In this document: positions 1-7,714 of the stretch, piece by piece
Layout: each line of letters begins with the position of its first letter
Position numbering within the stretch: the first letter of the stretch is position 1
Source: Chitinophagaceae bacterium
Lineage (GTDB): Bacteria; Bacteroidota; Bacteroidia; Chitinophagales; Chitinophagaceae
Reading direction: 5' to 3'
Assembly: GCA_947466405.1 (NCBI GenBank)
Contig: CANICR010000010.1
Span: 1-36,325, forward strand
DNA length: 36,325 nt
The notes under the pieces: model-generated
Databases searched by the model: none
What the model saw: only the letters and a program-made list of their open reading frames with translations
Told to the model about the DNA's origin: nothing
Translations under genes and position numbers: made by a program

Positions 1-366
1 AGAGAAAGTAAGCTTAAAAGCAGAAAAATCATTCAGCAGGTTTTTGCTGAAGGGAAATCTTTTACCATATATCCAATAAAAGCAATTTGGCTTCCTTCCA
101 ATGAAGTGCATTTTTTTCAAACAGGAATCTCTGTTAGTAGTAGGTATTTTAAAAAAGCGGTCGATCGAAATAAAATTAAAAGACTTATTAGAGAAGCGCA
201 TCGCCTGCAAAAAAACAGCTTAGAAGAACATCTTCAAAAAAACAAGCAAAACCTATCCCTTTTTTTAATTTACATTGGAAAAGAAATTCCAGCTTATACA
301 ACCATAGTTGAATCTTGTGCTTCTGTATTGAAAAAAATAATTAAACTCACTAATGAAGAAAGTTAA
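1..366 (+). CDS. rnpA: Ribonuclease P protein component, 3' part (5' end outside window)
   Basis: The frame is open from base 1, so the start codon lies upstream of the window and only about 121 C-terminal residues are visible. RnpA is the basic protein subunit that helps the RNase P RNA bind precursor tRNAs for 5' leader removal. The diagnostic signature [13 protein letters not shown] is present at the usual place, followed by the family's C-terminal helix and strand. The last 14 bases overlap the start of yidD in another frame. The rnpA-yidD pair is common in bacteria, which supports both calls. An ATG at base 106 exists inside the frame, but it would remove the conserved N-terminal half of the fold, so it is not the real start. 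Confidence 0.95.
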   Translation, partial: RESKLKSRKIIQQVFAEGKSFTIYPIKAIWLPSNEVHFFQTGISVSSRYFKKAVDRNKIKRLIREAHRLQKNSLEEHLQKNKQNLSLFLIYIGKEIPAYTTIVESCASVLKKIIKLTNEES

Positions 367-583
367 TCAAATACTTGCTATCCCATTCGTGTTAATAATA
401 AAACTTTATCAAGTCGTTATTTCTCCACTCATTGGTCCAAAATGCAGGTATACGCCTAGTTGCTCTACTTATGGAGTGGAGGCTTTTAAAAAACATGGGA
501 TTTTCAAAGGAGGTTGGTTAACTATAAAAAGGATTATTAAATGTAATCCATGGGGCGGCCATGGTCATGATCCTGTACCTTAA
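353..583 (+). CDS. yidD: Membrane protein insertion efficiency factor YidD
   Basis: This 76-residue protein has the YidD hallmarks: an N-terminal amphipathic/hydrophobic stretch (about 8-28), the motif [19 protein letters not shown] (about 31-49) and a third Cys at 64 in KCNPWGGHG. In other bacteria YidD is a small inner-membrane-associated protein that assists YidC-dependent insertion of membrane proteins. The ATG lies within the last codons of rnpA (14-base overlap), suggesting translational coupling. Its length matches the family (about 70-85 residues). YidC itself is not in the window. Confidence 0.95.
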   Translation: MKKVNQILAIPFVLIIKLYQVVISPLIGPKCRYTPSCSTYGVEAFKKHGIFKGGWLTIKRIIKCNPWGGHGHDPVP

Positions 584-623
584 TTTTTCATTTAATTTAA
601 TAAATAGAATAAAATCGAAGCAA

Positions 624-670
624 TAAAAAAGGTTTAAAGCGGGTATTTAAACCTCTCGCCTTAAACCTTT
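624..670 (-). terminator. Rho-independent terminator downstream of sodA
   Basis: Bases 628-637 and 661-670 form a perfect 10-bp stem. Inside it, GCGGG (639-643) pairs with CTCGC (655-659), allowing one G-T pair, around an 11-base loop. Read on the minus strand, the hairpin is followed by a T-run (complement of 624-630), and it begins 24 bases past the sodA stop. The plus strand has no T-run after the stem, so it should act mainly on sodA. Confidence 0.75.
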
Positions 671-693
671 AAATGTGTTCAATTTCAGATAAT

Positions 694-1299
694 TTAAAAA
701 GAAGCACTCATTCTTTCTTCTACCACTTTCCAATTCACCACATTCCAGAAAGCAGCTAGATAATCAGCGCGTTTGTTTTGATATTTTAAATAATAAGCAT
801 GTTCCCATACATCAGCACCTAATAATGGTGTGCCTTTTACTTCTGCAATTTCCATCAATGGATTATCTTGATTAGGGGTTGACGTTATTTCGAGTTTGCC
901 ATCTTTTAAAATTAGCCAAGCCCATCCACTACCAAAACGAGTCATTCCTGCCTGACTGAATTTTTCTTTGAATGCATCAAAAGATCCAAATGCAGTATCA
1001 ATGGCTGCTGCTATTTTTCCCGATGGAGCGCCACCTGCATTAGGGGCCATGCTTTCCCAAAAGAATGTATGATTCCAATGGCCACCACCATTATTACGAA
1101 CGGCAACACTAATAGAACCGGCATGCTTCACCAATTCTTCAATTGATTTTGATTCGTGTTCACTGCCTGCGATTGCTTTATTTAAGTTGTCTATGTAAGC
1201 TTGATGATGTTTCCCATGATGTATATGCATTGTTTGAGCGTCAATATGTGGCTCTAATGCTTCATATGCATAAGGTAAAGGTGATAATGTAAATGCCAT
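694..1299 (-). CDS. sodA: Superoxide dismutase, Fe/Mn family (Mn-type signature)
   Basis: This 201-residue enzyme dismutates superoxide to hydrogen peroxide and dioxygen. The four metal ligands are recognisable: His27 (in HIHHGKHH), His77 (in [10 protein letters not shown]), Asp163 and His167 (in DVWEHAYY). The second-sphere Gln lies at residue 144 in the segment TPNQDNPLM, and the position near the second His is Gly-rich. That arrangement is typical of Mn-dependent or cambialistic enzymes rather than strict Fe types. There is no signal peptide, so it is cytoplasmic. It stands as its own short unit, with a strong terminator just downstream and tadA 31 bases upstream on the same strand. Confidence 0.95.
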   Translation of the reverse strand: MAFTLSPLPYAYEALEPHIDAQTMHIHHGKHHQAYIDNLNKAIAGSEHESKSIEELVKHAGSISVAVRNNGGGHWNHTFFWESMAPNAGGAPSGKIAAAIDTAFGSFDAFKEKFSQAGMTRFGSGWAWLILKDGKLEITSTPNQDNPLMEIAEVKGTPLLGADVWEHAYYLKYQNKRADYLAAFWNVVNWKVVEERMSASF

Positions 1300-1330
1300 A
1301 ATTAATAATTTTTTGTAAAGGTAAAAAATG

Positions 1331-1768
1331 TTATCTAAGTTTCTTAAAAAAATCTTTCATTAGCTGAGCACATTCGTCCTCTAATATTCCCCCAACAATC
1401 TCGGTTTTTGGATGAAAAGGATTAACGGTACCCGTGCTTTTTCTATAGCTATTTTTTTCATCGTAAGCTCCAAAAACAATTTTCCCAATTTTACTCCAAT
1501 ATAAAGCCCCACAACACATCAAACAAGGCTCAACTGTTACATACAATGTAGCCTCAGGCAAATATTTGCTACCAAGGTAGTTATAAGCAGATGTTAAAGC
1601 AATGATTTCTGCATGGGCAGTGCTGTCATTCATCAGCTCTACCTGATTATATGCTTTGGCAATAATTTTATGCTGCATAACCAAAATAGCGCCAATGGGA
1701 ACTTCGTCTTTTTCAAAAGCTTTTTTCGCCTCCAATATAGCTAACTTCATATATTCTTCATCATTCAT
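1331..1768 (-). CDS. tadA: tRNA-adenosine deaminase TadA-type (nucleoside deaminase family)
   Basis: This 145-residue cytidine-deaminase-fold protein has the zinc and catalytic motifs HAEI (His52, Glu54) and PCLMC (Cys82, Cys85). These are followed by a segment resembling the TadA pattern around FGAYDEK. TadA converts A34 to inosine in tRNA-Arg(ACG). Length and motif spacing fit TadA; a guanine-deaminase-like paralogue in the same family cannot be wholly excluded. A consensus -7 element lies 22 bases upstream of its ATG. Confidence 0.85.
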   Translation of the reverse strand: MNDEEYMKLAILEAKKAFEKDEVPIGAILVMQHKIIAKAYNQVELMNDSTAHAEIIALTSAYNYLGSKYLPEATLYVTVEPCLMCCGALYWSKIGKIVFGAYDEKNSYRKSTGTVNPFHPKTEIVGGILEDECAQLMKDFFKKLR

Positions 1769-1790
1769 AATTTGTCTCTTAACTTTATTT

Positions 1791-1798
1791 CAAATTTA
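1791..1798 (-). promoter_or_regulatory. Bacteroidota -7 element upstream of tadA
   Basis: The minus strand reads TAAATTTG, an exact match to the TAnnTTTG consensus of the Bacteroidota primary sigma factor, 22 bases before the tadA ATG. No clear TTTG -33 box is seen at 19-21 bases, so this is a motif match only. Confidence 0.45.
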
Positions 1799-1803
1799 CT
1801 AAA

Positions 1804-3177
1804 ATGAAATCGGTTAAAGAATTAAATAACCTTAGGGAATTTTACAAAAGTGGCGCAACTAAATCCTTTGAGTTTAGAAAACAGCAATTAATCAAATTAA
1901 AACATGTTGTTACCAAGTACGAAAAAGAAATATTTAAAGCGCTCTATACTGATTTAAGAAAAAGTCCGGAAGAATGCTGGGTTACAGAAAACGGCATGTT
2001 ACTTACAGAAATAAACAATGCTTTAAGCAATCTTCATAAATGGATGTCTCCGCAAAGAGTTAAAACCAACCTGCTTAATTTTCCTTCTTCCAGTTATATT
2101 GTAAATGAACCATTAGGTGTTGTATTAATCATTAGTCCTTGGAATTACCCCCTGCAATTATTATTAAAGCCTCTTGTTGGAGCTATTGCGGCAGGGAATT
2201 GTATAGTATTAAAATCTTCTGAATTTGCAGTTGCAACCACAATTTTACTCTCAAAAATGATAGAAGAAACATTTGATAAAAAATATATTCTTTTTACTGA
2301 AGGTGATGGAGCAGAAGTTGTTTCTAGTATGATGAATCAATATATTTTTGATCATGTTTTTTTTACAGGCAGTACATCGGTGGGAAAATCTGTTTATCAA
2401 TTAGCCGCCAATAATTTAGTGCCCGTAACACTTGAATTAGGCGGCAAAAGTCCTTGTATCATTGAATCTGATGCCGATTTAAGTGTTGCCGCAAAAAGGA
2501 TTGTAAGTACAAAATTCTCTAATGCAGGACAGATGTGCGTAGCGCCAGATTATGTATTAATTCATGTTTCCATAAAACAAAAATTCATTGATATTTTAAT
2601 TTCAACTATTGTACAATTTTTCTCTTCAAATGCAGAAATGGCAGAGCATTATGGAAGAATAATCAATGAAAAACAATTCGATAGAATAGTTAAATATTTG
2701 AATAATGGAACTATTGTCTTCGGAGGCAACGTAAATAGAAAAGAATTGTTTATTGGTCCAACGTTGATGGATAATGTCGATTTGGAAAGTGATATTATGC
2801 AAGAAGAAATATTTGGCCCAATTCTTCCACTTATTGGATTTGACAAAATGGAAGACGCTATAAATATCATTGAAAAAAATAAAAACCCATTAGCAACATA
2901 TATCTTTACCTCATCTAATAAAAAAGAGAAAAAGTGGATAGAAAACATTGCTTTTGGAGGAGGTTGTATTAATAATGCAACCTGGCATTTAACAAATCAT
3001 CATCTTCCATTTGGAGGAAGGGGCTATAGTGGAATTGGACAGTATCAAGGCAAATACACTTTTGATACGTTTAGCCATAAGAAATCCATTTTAAAAACGC
3101 CTACCTGGTTTGACCCCTCCATAAAATATCCTCCATACAAAGGGAAGTTGAATTATTTTAAAAAATTTATACGGTAA
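1804..3177 (+). CDS. NAD(P)-dependent aldehyde dehydrogenase, ALDH class-3-like
   Basis: This 457-residue cytoplasmic enzyme oxidises aldehydes to carboxylic acids. Conserved features are PWNYPL (Asn114), the TGSTSVGK coenzyme-binding turn, the general base Glu211 in LELGGKSP and the nucleophile Cys245 in NAGQMCVAPDY, followed by the PxFGGxGxSGxGxYxG-like segment near the C terminus (PFGGRGYSGIGQYQG). The short N terminus and overall length match the class 3/fatty-aldehyde group (about 450-460 residues) rather than the approximately 490-residue classes. The physiological aldehyde is not evident from the neighbours. A GPx-like gene follows 32 bases downstream and may be co-transcribed, which would fit detoxification of lipid peroxidation products; that link is inference. 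Confidence 0.9.
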   Translation: MKSVKELNNLREFYKSGATKSFEFRKQQLIKLKHVVTKYEKEIFKALYTDLRKSPEECWVTENGMLLTEINNALSNLHKWMSPQRVKTNLLNFPSSSYIVNEPLGVVLIISPWNYPLQLLLKPLVGAIAAGNCIVLKSSEFAVATTILLSKMIEETFDKKYILFTEGDGAEVVSSMMNQYIFDHVFFTGSTSVGKSVYQLAANNLVPVTLELGGKSPCIIESDADLSVAAKRIVSTKFSNAGQMCVAPDYVLIHVSIKQKFIDILISTIVQFFSSNAEMAEHYGRIINEKQFDRIVKYLNNGTIVFGGNVNRKELFIGPTLMDNVDLESDIMQEEIFGPILPLIGFDKMEDAINIIEKNKNPLATYIFTSSNKKEKKWIENIAFGGGCINNATWHLTNHHLPFGGRGYSGIGQYQGKYTFDTFSHKKSILKTPTWFDPSIKYPPYKGKLNYFKKFIR

Positions 3178-3209
3178 CAATAAAATCTGATTTTAAATAT
3201 CACTTATCA

Positions 3210-3884
3210 ATGAAAACAATTGTAACAGTTCTAATAGCGCTTGTATTAACTTCAGTATATATAATTATAAACAATAAACATACCCAACAAATGACAGCTA
3301 AACAAAAAGTACTTAAAATGCTGTATCCATTAATAATGAGGAGCGGCAAATCGAAGAAAAATAGTTTTAATAATGAAAATAAAGTATCTCCAGCCGATGA
3401 TTTCTATTCGCTTTCAGTCACTTTAAATAACGACTCTTTATTCAACATGGCTAGTATAAAAGGTAAAAAGGTTTTGTTGGTAAATACAGCCTCTGATTGT
3501 GGTTTCACAGCTCAATATGAAAGCCTTGAAAAATTATATCGTCAATACAAAGATAAACTCGTGATCATAGGTTTCCCTTCTAATGATTTTTCAAATCAAG
3601 AAAAGAGAAACGATAATGAAATTGCTGCATTTTGCAAAATGAATTACGGTGTAACATTTATGTTGTCTAAGAAAGTTGTCGTATCAAAAAACAGTCAACA
3701 AAATGAAGTATACAAATGGTTAACGAACAAAAATTCGAATGGATGGAATGATAATCCGCCTTCTTGGAATTTTTGTAAATATATTGTTGATGAAAATGGG
3801 ATGCTTACTCATTTTTTCAAGTCTGCCATCGATCCTACAGGTACAGAAATGAAAAAAGCTTTGGGATTTAGCGAAAAGGATTAG
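3210..3884 (+). CDS. Glutathione-peroxidase-family thiol peroxidase with N-terminal membrane anchor
   Basis: In this 224-residue protein, residues about 4-21 are hydrophobic (anchor or signal), followed by a linker and a GPx domain at about 64-224. The peroxidatic Cys97 lies in NTASDCGFTAQY, Gln130 in FSNQE, and Trp186-Asn187 in the WNF motif, giving the usual Cys-Gln-Trp-Asn tetrad. Cys142 in FCKMNYGVTF could resolve the sulfenate in a thioredoxin-dependent mechanism. The usual FPCNQF segment reads FPSNDF and the Pro after Gln-Glu is missing. The enzyme probably reduces peroxides on the outer face of the inner membrane. It is convergent with dusB, with 23 bases between the stops and no clear terminator. 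Confidence 0.85.
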   Translation: MKTIVTVLIALVLTSVYIIINNKHTQQMTAKQKVLKMLYPLIMRSGKSKKNSFNNENKVSPADDFYSLSVTLNNDSLFNMASIKGKKVLLVNTASDCGFTAQYESLEKLYRQYKDKLVIIGFPSNDFSNQEKRNDNEIAAFCKMNYGVTFMLSKKVVVSKNSQQNEVYKWLTNKNSNGWNDNPPSWNFCKYIVDENGMLTHFFKSAIDPTGTEMKKALGFSEKD

Positions 3885-3907
3885 TTGCTCCGATTTAACT
3901 TATTACG

Positions 3908-4945
3908 CTATAGAGGACAATTCTGATGATAGTTTATGATTTCAATGGGACTATGTTGAAATTCGTAATCCTTGTAATGAGTGCTTATTTGATCTAATAC
4001 TTCATATATTTCCTCAGGTGAATTTAGTGTAACAAGTTTAAACCTAAATTCTTTTATACCCGGCAATCCTTTTAAATAATTTGTATAGTGTCTCCTCATT
4101 TCATTTATCCCAACTATTGGACCTTTCCAATCAAGTGATTTGCTTAAATGTTTTTTGCAAACTGATATCCTTTCTTCCAAAGTAGGGGAGGGAAGTATTG
4201 TTCCGTCTTTCAAATAAGCTTTTATCTCCCTGAAAATCCATGGATAACCTATCGCAGCTCTTCCTATCATAATCCCATCTATGCCATATCTATTTTTGTA
4301 TTCAAAAGCTTTTTGGGCACTATCAATATCACCATTTCCAAATATAGGAATGTGTATTCTGGGGTTATTTTTTACTTTTCCAATTAGCGTCCAGTCGGCT
4401 TCTCCTTTATATAATTGAGCCCTTGTTCTCCCATGAATTGATAAAGCTTTTACACCTACATCTTGCAACCTTTCTGCTACTTCTTCAATATTTTTGCTAT
4501 TATCATCCCATCCTAGCCTTGTTTTAACTGTAACGGGCAGCGCAGTGCTTTTTACTACAGCTTCGGTTAGGCGTATCATTAAGTCGATATCTTTTAATAC
4601 GCCAGCTCCCGCACCTTTACTAACCACTTTTTTTACAGGGCAACCAAAATTAATATCTACCAAATCAGGATTAACCGTCTCACAGATTTTAGCACTCATA
4701 GCCATTGCCTCTTCGTCGCCACCAAATATTTGAATACCAAAAGGTCTTTCTTCTTCACTGAAATCTAATTTTTGTTTACTTTTTATTGCATCACGAATTA
4801 ATCCTTCACTGCTGATGAATTCGCTGTACATTATATCGGCACCATTGTCTTTACAAACAGCCCTGAATGGAGGATCGCTAACGTCTTCCATAGGCGCAAG
4901 TAATAATGGGAAGTCAGGTAATTCGATATTGCCAATTTTGGGCAT
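3908..4945 (-). CDS. dusB: tRNA-dihydrouridine synthase, DusB type
   Basis: This 345-residue FMN-dependent TIM-barrel enzyme reduces specific uridines in tRNA to dihydrouridine. Diagnostic segments are LLAPMEDVSD near the N terminus, NFGCPVKKV with the catalytic Cys102, VKTRLGWDD, SIHGRTRAQ and GIMIGRAAIGYPWIF. The C-terminal helical tRNA-binding domain occupies about 245-345. Length and motifs fit the DusB/NifR3 branch. The gene is divergent from the CPBP protease, with its own exact -7 element. Confidence 0.93.
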   Translation of the reverse strand: MPKIGNIELPDFPLLLAPMEDVSDPPFRAVCKDNGADIMYSEFISSEGLIRDAIKSKQKLDFSEEERPFGIQIFGGDEEAMAMSAKICETVNPDLVDINFGCPVKKVVSKGAGAGVLKDIDLMIRLTEAVVKSTALPVTVKTRLGWDDNSKNIEEVAERLQDVGVKALSIHGRTRAQLYKGEADWTLIGKVKNNPRIHIPIFGNGDIDSAQKAFEYKNRYGIDGIMIGRAAIGYPWIFREIKAYLKDGTILPSPTLEERISVCKKHLSKSLDWKGPIVGINEMRRHYTNYLKGLPGIKEFRFKLVTLNSPEEIYEVLDQISTHYKDYEFQHSPIEIINYHQNCPL

Positions 4946-4947
4946 AG

Positions 4948-4975
4948 TATTTTTGTATATTGCAATACAAATTTA
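4948..4975. promoter_or_regulatory. Symmetric divergent promoter region between dusB and the CPBP gene
   Basis: On the plus strand TATTTTTG (4948-4955) matches TAnnTTTG. On the minus strand TAAATTTG (complement of 4968-4975) also matches. The bases between form a dyad, TTGTAT (4953-4958), 6 bases, ATACAA (4965-4970), centred between the two -7 boxes. The predicted start sites of the two transcripts would fall inside this dyad. A motif match only; no clear -33 TTTG was seen on either side. Confidence 0.5.
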
Positions 4976-4992
4976 CGCTTAATACATCGTCT

Positions 4993-5988
4993 ATGCAATT
5001 TAAAAGCAATAAAGGTTATTCTTCAGTAGGACAATTGGGCATGTTACTCCTTTTTTTAGGTGTTGGACTAGTCCTCACGACTATTATGCAAATGATAATC
5101 GGAATAAAAATAACGCCACCGGGCACCCCATTAGAAAAAATAGGAGAAGCTATGTTGCAATCCATGAAAGACCCCCAAAATGTTAGTATTATTAGAATAT
5201 TGCAAATTACAAGTACCTGCTTTATGTTTTTTATACCCGCATTTTTATTTTCTTTGGTTTGCAATGGGAAAGAATTATTTTGGATTGGCTTTAATAAATA
5301 TTTCAATGGGTTTCAAGTTTTAATAGGATTTTTAATAATTTTTGCTGCTAATATTATGGCAAGTCCATTGCAGGAATTAAGCGAAAAAATAATAAGCAAT
5401 TTTTATTCTTTGAATTTATTTTCAATAAGACTTGAAGAGGCATATAATGAGCAAGTAGTATTATTAAGTAATTTAAAAGGAGTCGGAGATTTGGTTTTAG
5501 CGCTTATTATTATGGCTTTTTTTCCCGCCCTCTTTGAAGAATTGTTTTTTAGAGGCGCCTTGCAAACAATATTAGTAAAATGGTGGAAAAAACCAATCAT
5601 AGCAATTTTGGTCACTTCCATTATTTTTAGTCTAATTCACATGTCTATTTATCTTTTTTTAAGTAGGGTTGCTTTAGGATTTGTATTAGGACTGCTGTTT
5701 TACAAAACGAAAAACATTTGGGTAAACACAATTGCTCATTTTTTAAATAATGCGTTAGCCGTTTTGCAAATGTATACATTAAGTAATGCTAAAGAAAAAA
5801 TTGACGTTAGTAAACTAGACCCTCATTTTGATTGGTGGATAGGTGTTTTAGCGATTTTTGTATTAATAGCTTTGTTTAATTTTCTAAACAAGTATACGTC
5901 ACTAAATGTGCTAAAAATAAATGCCAAAGAAACACAATTATTATCAAATCGCATCCCTGATAATCCTTTCGAAGGCTTTGGTACTTAA
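4993..5988 (+). CDS. CPBP family intramembrane glutamic endopeptidase
   Basis: This is a multi-pass membrane protein of 331 residues from the chosen ATG. The three CPBP (Abi/CAAX-protease and bacteriocin-processing) motifs are present: EELFFRG (Glu182, Glu183, Arg187), FSLIH with His216, and HFLNN with His249 and Asn253. These form the Glu/His/Asn active site inside the membrane. A TTG 33 bases upstream is in frame, but the ATG at 4993 is preferred because the predicted transcript start lies close to that TTG. The substrate is unknown; bacterial members act in protein processing, bacteriocin immunity or signalling. It is followed by cdsA and psd on the same strand, a neighbourhood related to membrane lipids. 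Confidence 0.85.
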   Translation: MQFKSNKGYSSVGQLGMLLLFLGVGLVLTTIMQMIIGIKITPPGTPLEKIGEAMLQSMKDPQNVSIIRILQITSTCFMFFIPAFLFSLVCNGKELFWIGFNKYFNGFQVLIGFLIIFAANIMASPLQELSEKIISNFYSLNLFSIRLEEAYNEQVVLLSNLKGVGDLVLALIIMAFFPALFEELFFRGALQTILVKWWKKPIIAILVTSIIFSLIHMSIYLFLSRVALGFVLGLLFYKTKNIWVNTIAHFLNNALAVLQMYTLSNAKEKIDVSKLDPHFDWWIGVLAIFVLIALFNFLNKYTSLNVLKINAKETQLLSNRIPDNPFEGFGT

Positions 5989-6056
5989 TTGATGATAAGT
6001 TTTGCTGAATGCATGAAATCAAAAAGAAATAGTACATCAAATTAAAAAATAAAAAA

Positions 6057-6737
6057 GTGGCATTAAATTTAAATACGTTTAAAACTAGAACATTGACGGC
6101 AATAGTATTTGCGGTAATCATGCTCTTAGGATTATTAGTGAATTCAGTTTTCTTTACTAGTCTTTTTTTAATTATAATGGCAGGGTGCCTGTGGGAGTTT
6201 GTTAAAATTGTAAATTTAATTACGGTCAGACAAAAACCAATTTTCATTTTACTCGGCGTTCCTTATATTTTATTTCCAATTTATGAATTAATTTATCTGG
6301 GCACACATACTATAGAAGGCAACCAGTTGTTTTCACCATTAATCCCTTGTGGAATTATTTTTTCAATTTGGATAAACGATACTGCAGCTTATTTAGTAGG
6401 GTCTTTCATAGGCAAAACGCCCCTAACAAAAATTTCCCCCAAAAAAACTTGGGAAGGAACTATTGGCGGCATTTTAATATGCATTTCTTTAGTTACAATA
6501 CTAGGAGCAAACATCACTATCGCAAAAGAATTGGCTTGGCAGCACTGGATGACAATTGCTGCCATCTGTGGGGTTTTTGGAACTTTTGGAGATTTACTAG
6601 AAAGTAAACTTAAAAGAAGTGCTAATTTAAAAGATAGTGGACAAATAATGCCAGGCCACGGAGGTTTCTTAGACAGGTTTGATTCTTTATTAATAGCAGT
6701 GCCTTTCGTTTGGCTTTATATTAAAATAATTCTATAG
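6057..6737 (+). CDS. cdsA: Phosphatidate cytidylyltransferase (CDP-diglyceride synthase), compact form
   Basis: This integral membrane enzyme makes CDP-diacylglycerol from phosphatidic acid and CTP. The CdsA signature covers residues about 183-210: SKLKRSANLKDSG followed by PGHGGFLDRFDS, with the conserved Lys-Asp and the acidic DRxDS. Another conserved stretch is IWINDTAAYLVGSFIGK followed by SPKKTWEG (about 104-133). Translation starts at GTG; an in-frame stop at 6030 and no intervening ATG make this the only sensible start. At 226 residues it is shorter than usual (about 260-280), and the difference seems to be in the N-terminal helices rather than the catalytic half. psd follows 44 bases downstream. 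Confidence 0.9.
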   Translation: MALNLNTFKTRTLTAIVFAVIMLLGLLVNSVFFTSLFLIIMAGCLWEFVKIVNLITVRQKPIFILLGVPYILFPIYELIYLGTHTIEGNQLFSPLIPCGIIFSIWINDTAAYLVGSFIGKTPLTKISPKKTWEGTIGGILICISLVTILGANITIAKELAWQHWMTIAAICGVFGTFGDLLESKLKRSANLKDSGQIMPGHGGFLDRFDSLLIAVPFVWLYIKIIL

Positions 6738-6761
6738 CTTATTCGCAGATACTTTTATTTG

Positions 6762-6769
6762 TACATTTG
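6762..6769 (+). promoter_or_regulatory. Possible -7 element upstream of psd
   Basis: TACATTTG matches the TAnnTTTG consensus exactly and ends 12 bases before the psd ATG. It could give psd its own promoter in addition to read-through from cdsA. No good -33 box is seen. Confidence 0.35.
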
Positions 6770-6781
6770 CAATAAAAAAAC

Positions 6782-7438
6782 ATGACTATACATCGCGAAG
6801 GCACTCCCACAATTATCATTTCAGCTTTGGTTCTTGCCGTACTAAATTTGCTAGTTTGTTGGTTAGCTTGTAACAGTTACTGTTGGATTTCTGAAATATT
6901 TATTGGGCTATCTATATGTACATGGTTATTTTTAATATCATTTTTTAGAATACCATCTAGAAAACTAACGATTAACGATAATTTAATTATTGCGCCTGCA
7001 GATGGTAAAGTAGTAGTTATTGAAGAAATGTATGATGAAGAATACTTTAAAGAAAAAAGGCTGCAAGTTTCAATATTCATGAGTCCTGCTAATGTACATG
7101 TAAATAGAAATCCTATCAACGGCGAAGTAGTTTACAATCAATATCACAAAGGAAAATATTTAGTGGCATGGAATCCAAAATCTTCAACAGAGAATGAACG
7201 ACATTCTGTTGTTATAAAAAAAGGCCAAAAAGAGATTTTAGTGAAGCAAATTGCTGGTGCTTTAGCCAAGAGGATTGTAAATTATCTTAAAATAGGTCAA
7301 AAAGTGAATCAAGGCGATGAATTGGGTTTTATTAAATTTGGAAGCAGGGTTGACCTATTGCTCCCTATTGGAACCGAAATAAAGGTTACATTAAACCAGC
7401 ATGTAAAGGGGGGAGTAGATATTATAGCTACCTTGTAA
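6782..7438 (+). CDS. psd: Phosphatidylserine decarboxylase, short (PSD-A) type
   Basis: This 218-residue pro-enzyme decarboxylates phosphatidylserine to phosphatidylethanolamine at the inner membrane. Two N-terminal hydrophobic segments span about 10-30 and 36-55. Catalytic-domain motifs are APADGKV (Asp74), SPANVHVNR (His106), ERHS (His141) and FGSRVD (Gly187-Ser188). Self-cleavage before Ser188 generates the pyruvoyl group. The FGSR form of the cleavage site and the small size identify the short type common in Bacteroidota. Adjacent cdsA supplies CDP-diacylglycerol for the same pathway; phosphatidylserine synthase is not in this window. Confidence 0.93.
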   Translation: MTIHREGTPTIIISALVLAVLNLLVCWLACNSYCWISEIFIGLSICTWLFLISFFRIPSRKLTINDNLIIAPADGKVVVIEEMYDEEYFKEKRLQVSIFMSPANVHVNRNPINGEVVYNQYHKGKYLVAWNPKSSTENERHSVVIKKGQKEILVKQIAGALAKRIVNYLKIGQKVNQGDELGFIKFGSRVDLLLPIGTEIKVTLNQHVKGGVDIIATL

Positions 7439-7457
7439 GAAAATTAACATATATTTC

Positions 7458-7488
7458 TTTGATTAAAAAAATATGTTACCTAAATTCG
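7458..7488 (+). promoter_or_regulatory. Complete Bacteroidota-type promoter for the small Lys/Cys-rich protein gene
   Basis: TTTG at 7458-7461 is followed after 19 bases by TAAATTCG at 7481-7488, which matches TAnnTTTG at all but one position. The spacing is the preferred one for the phylum's primary sigma factor. The ATG lies 30 bases further on. This is the best full promoter seen in the window. Confidence 0.6.
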
Positions 7489-7518
7489 TATACGTTTAAA
7501 CAATTAAAAACATATAAA

Positions 7519-7695
7519 ATGAAAAAAGTATTATTATTAGCAACAGCTGCATTATTAGTAAGTGGCGTTTCTTTCGCAAACAACGACAAAGACAAAAAGA
7601 AAAAATGTGCAAAAGGTAAAACTTGTTGTCAAAAAGCAAAAAAATGTAGTAAAGACAAGGAAAAAGAAACAACAGCTGAAATGAAAACTAACTAG
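7519..7695 (+). CDS. Small secreted Lys/Cys-rich protein of unknown function
   Basis: This 58-residue protein has a clear signal peptide (MKKVLLLATAALLVSGVSFA), predicted to be cut after Ala20. The mature part of 38 residues contains 14 Lys and 4 Cys. The cysteines fall in two adjoining copies of the pattern CxKxKxC (CAKGKTC then CQKAKKC), giving overall C-x5-CC-x5-C. A TTG 60 bases upstream is in frame, but the ATG is preferred because it begins exactly at the signal peptide and the upstream bases hold the promoter. It has its own promoter and a strong terminator, so it is a single-gene unit that may be well expressed. I do not recognise the family; metal or anionic-polymer binding would fit its composition but is unproven. 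Confidence 0.75.
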   Translation: MKKVLLLATAALLVSGVSFANNDKDKKKKCAKGKTCCQKAKKCSKDKEKETTAEMKTN

Positions 7696-7714
7696 TTTTT
7701 TTTAAATTAAATTT

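Noticed and set aside
4960-4992. TTG start for the CPBP protease, 11 codons upstream
   Set aside because: The predicted transcript start falls at or near this TTG, and the ATG at 4993 precedes the family-like sequence.
4493-5988. CPBP protease as part of an Abi-type phage defence or bacteriocin immunity system
   Set aside because: There is no toxin, bacteriocin precursor or defence gene nearby; neighbours are dusB, cdsA and psd. The family has many housekeeping members.
5876-6247. Minus-strand open frame overlapping the CPBP end and cdsA
   Set aside because: It lies antisense to well-supported genes, has no recognisable motif, and arises from AT-rich codons of cdsA read backwards.
6347-6607. 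Open frame in another frame inside cdsA
   Set aside because: It overlaps the conserved catalytic region of cdsA; its composition is not protein-like and no start context is seen.
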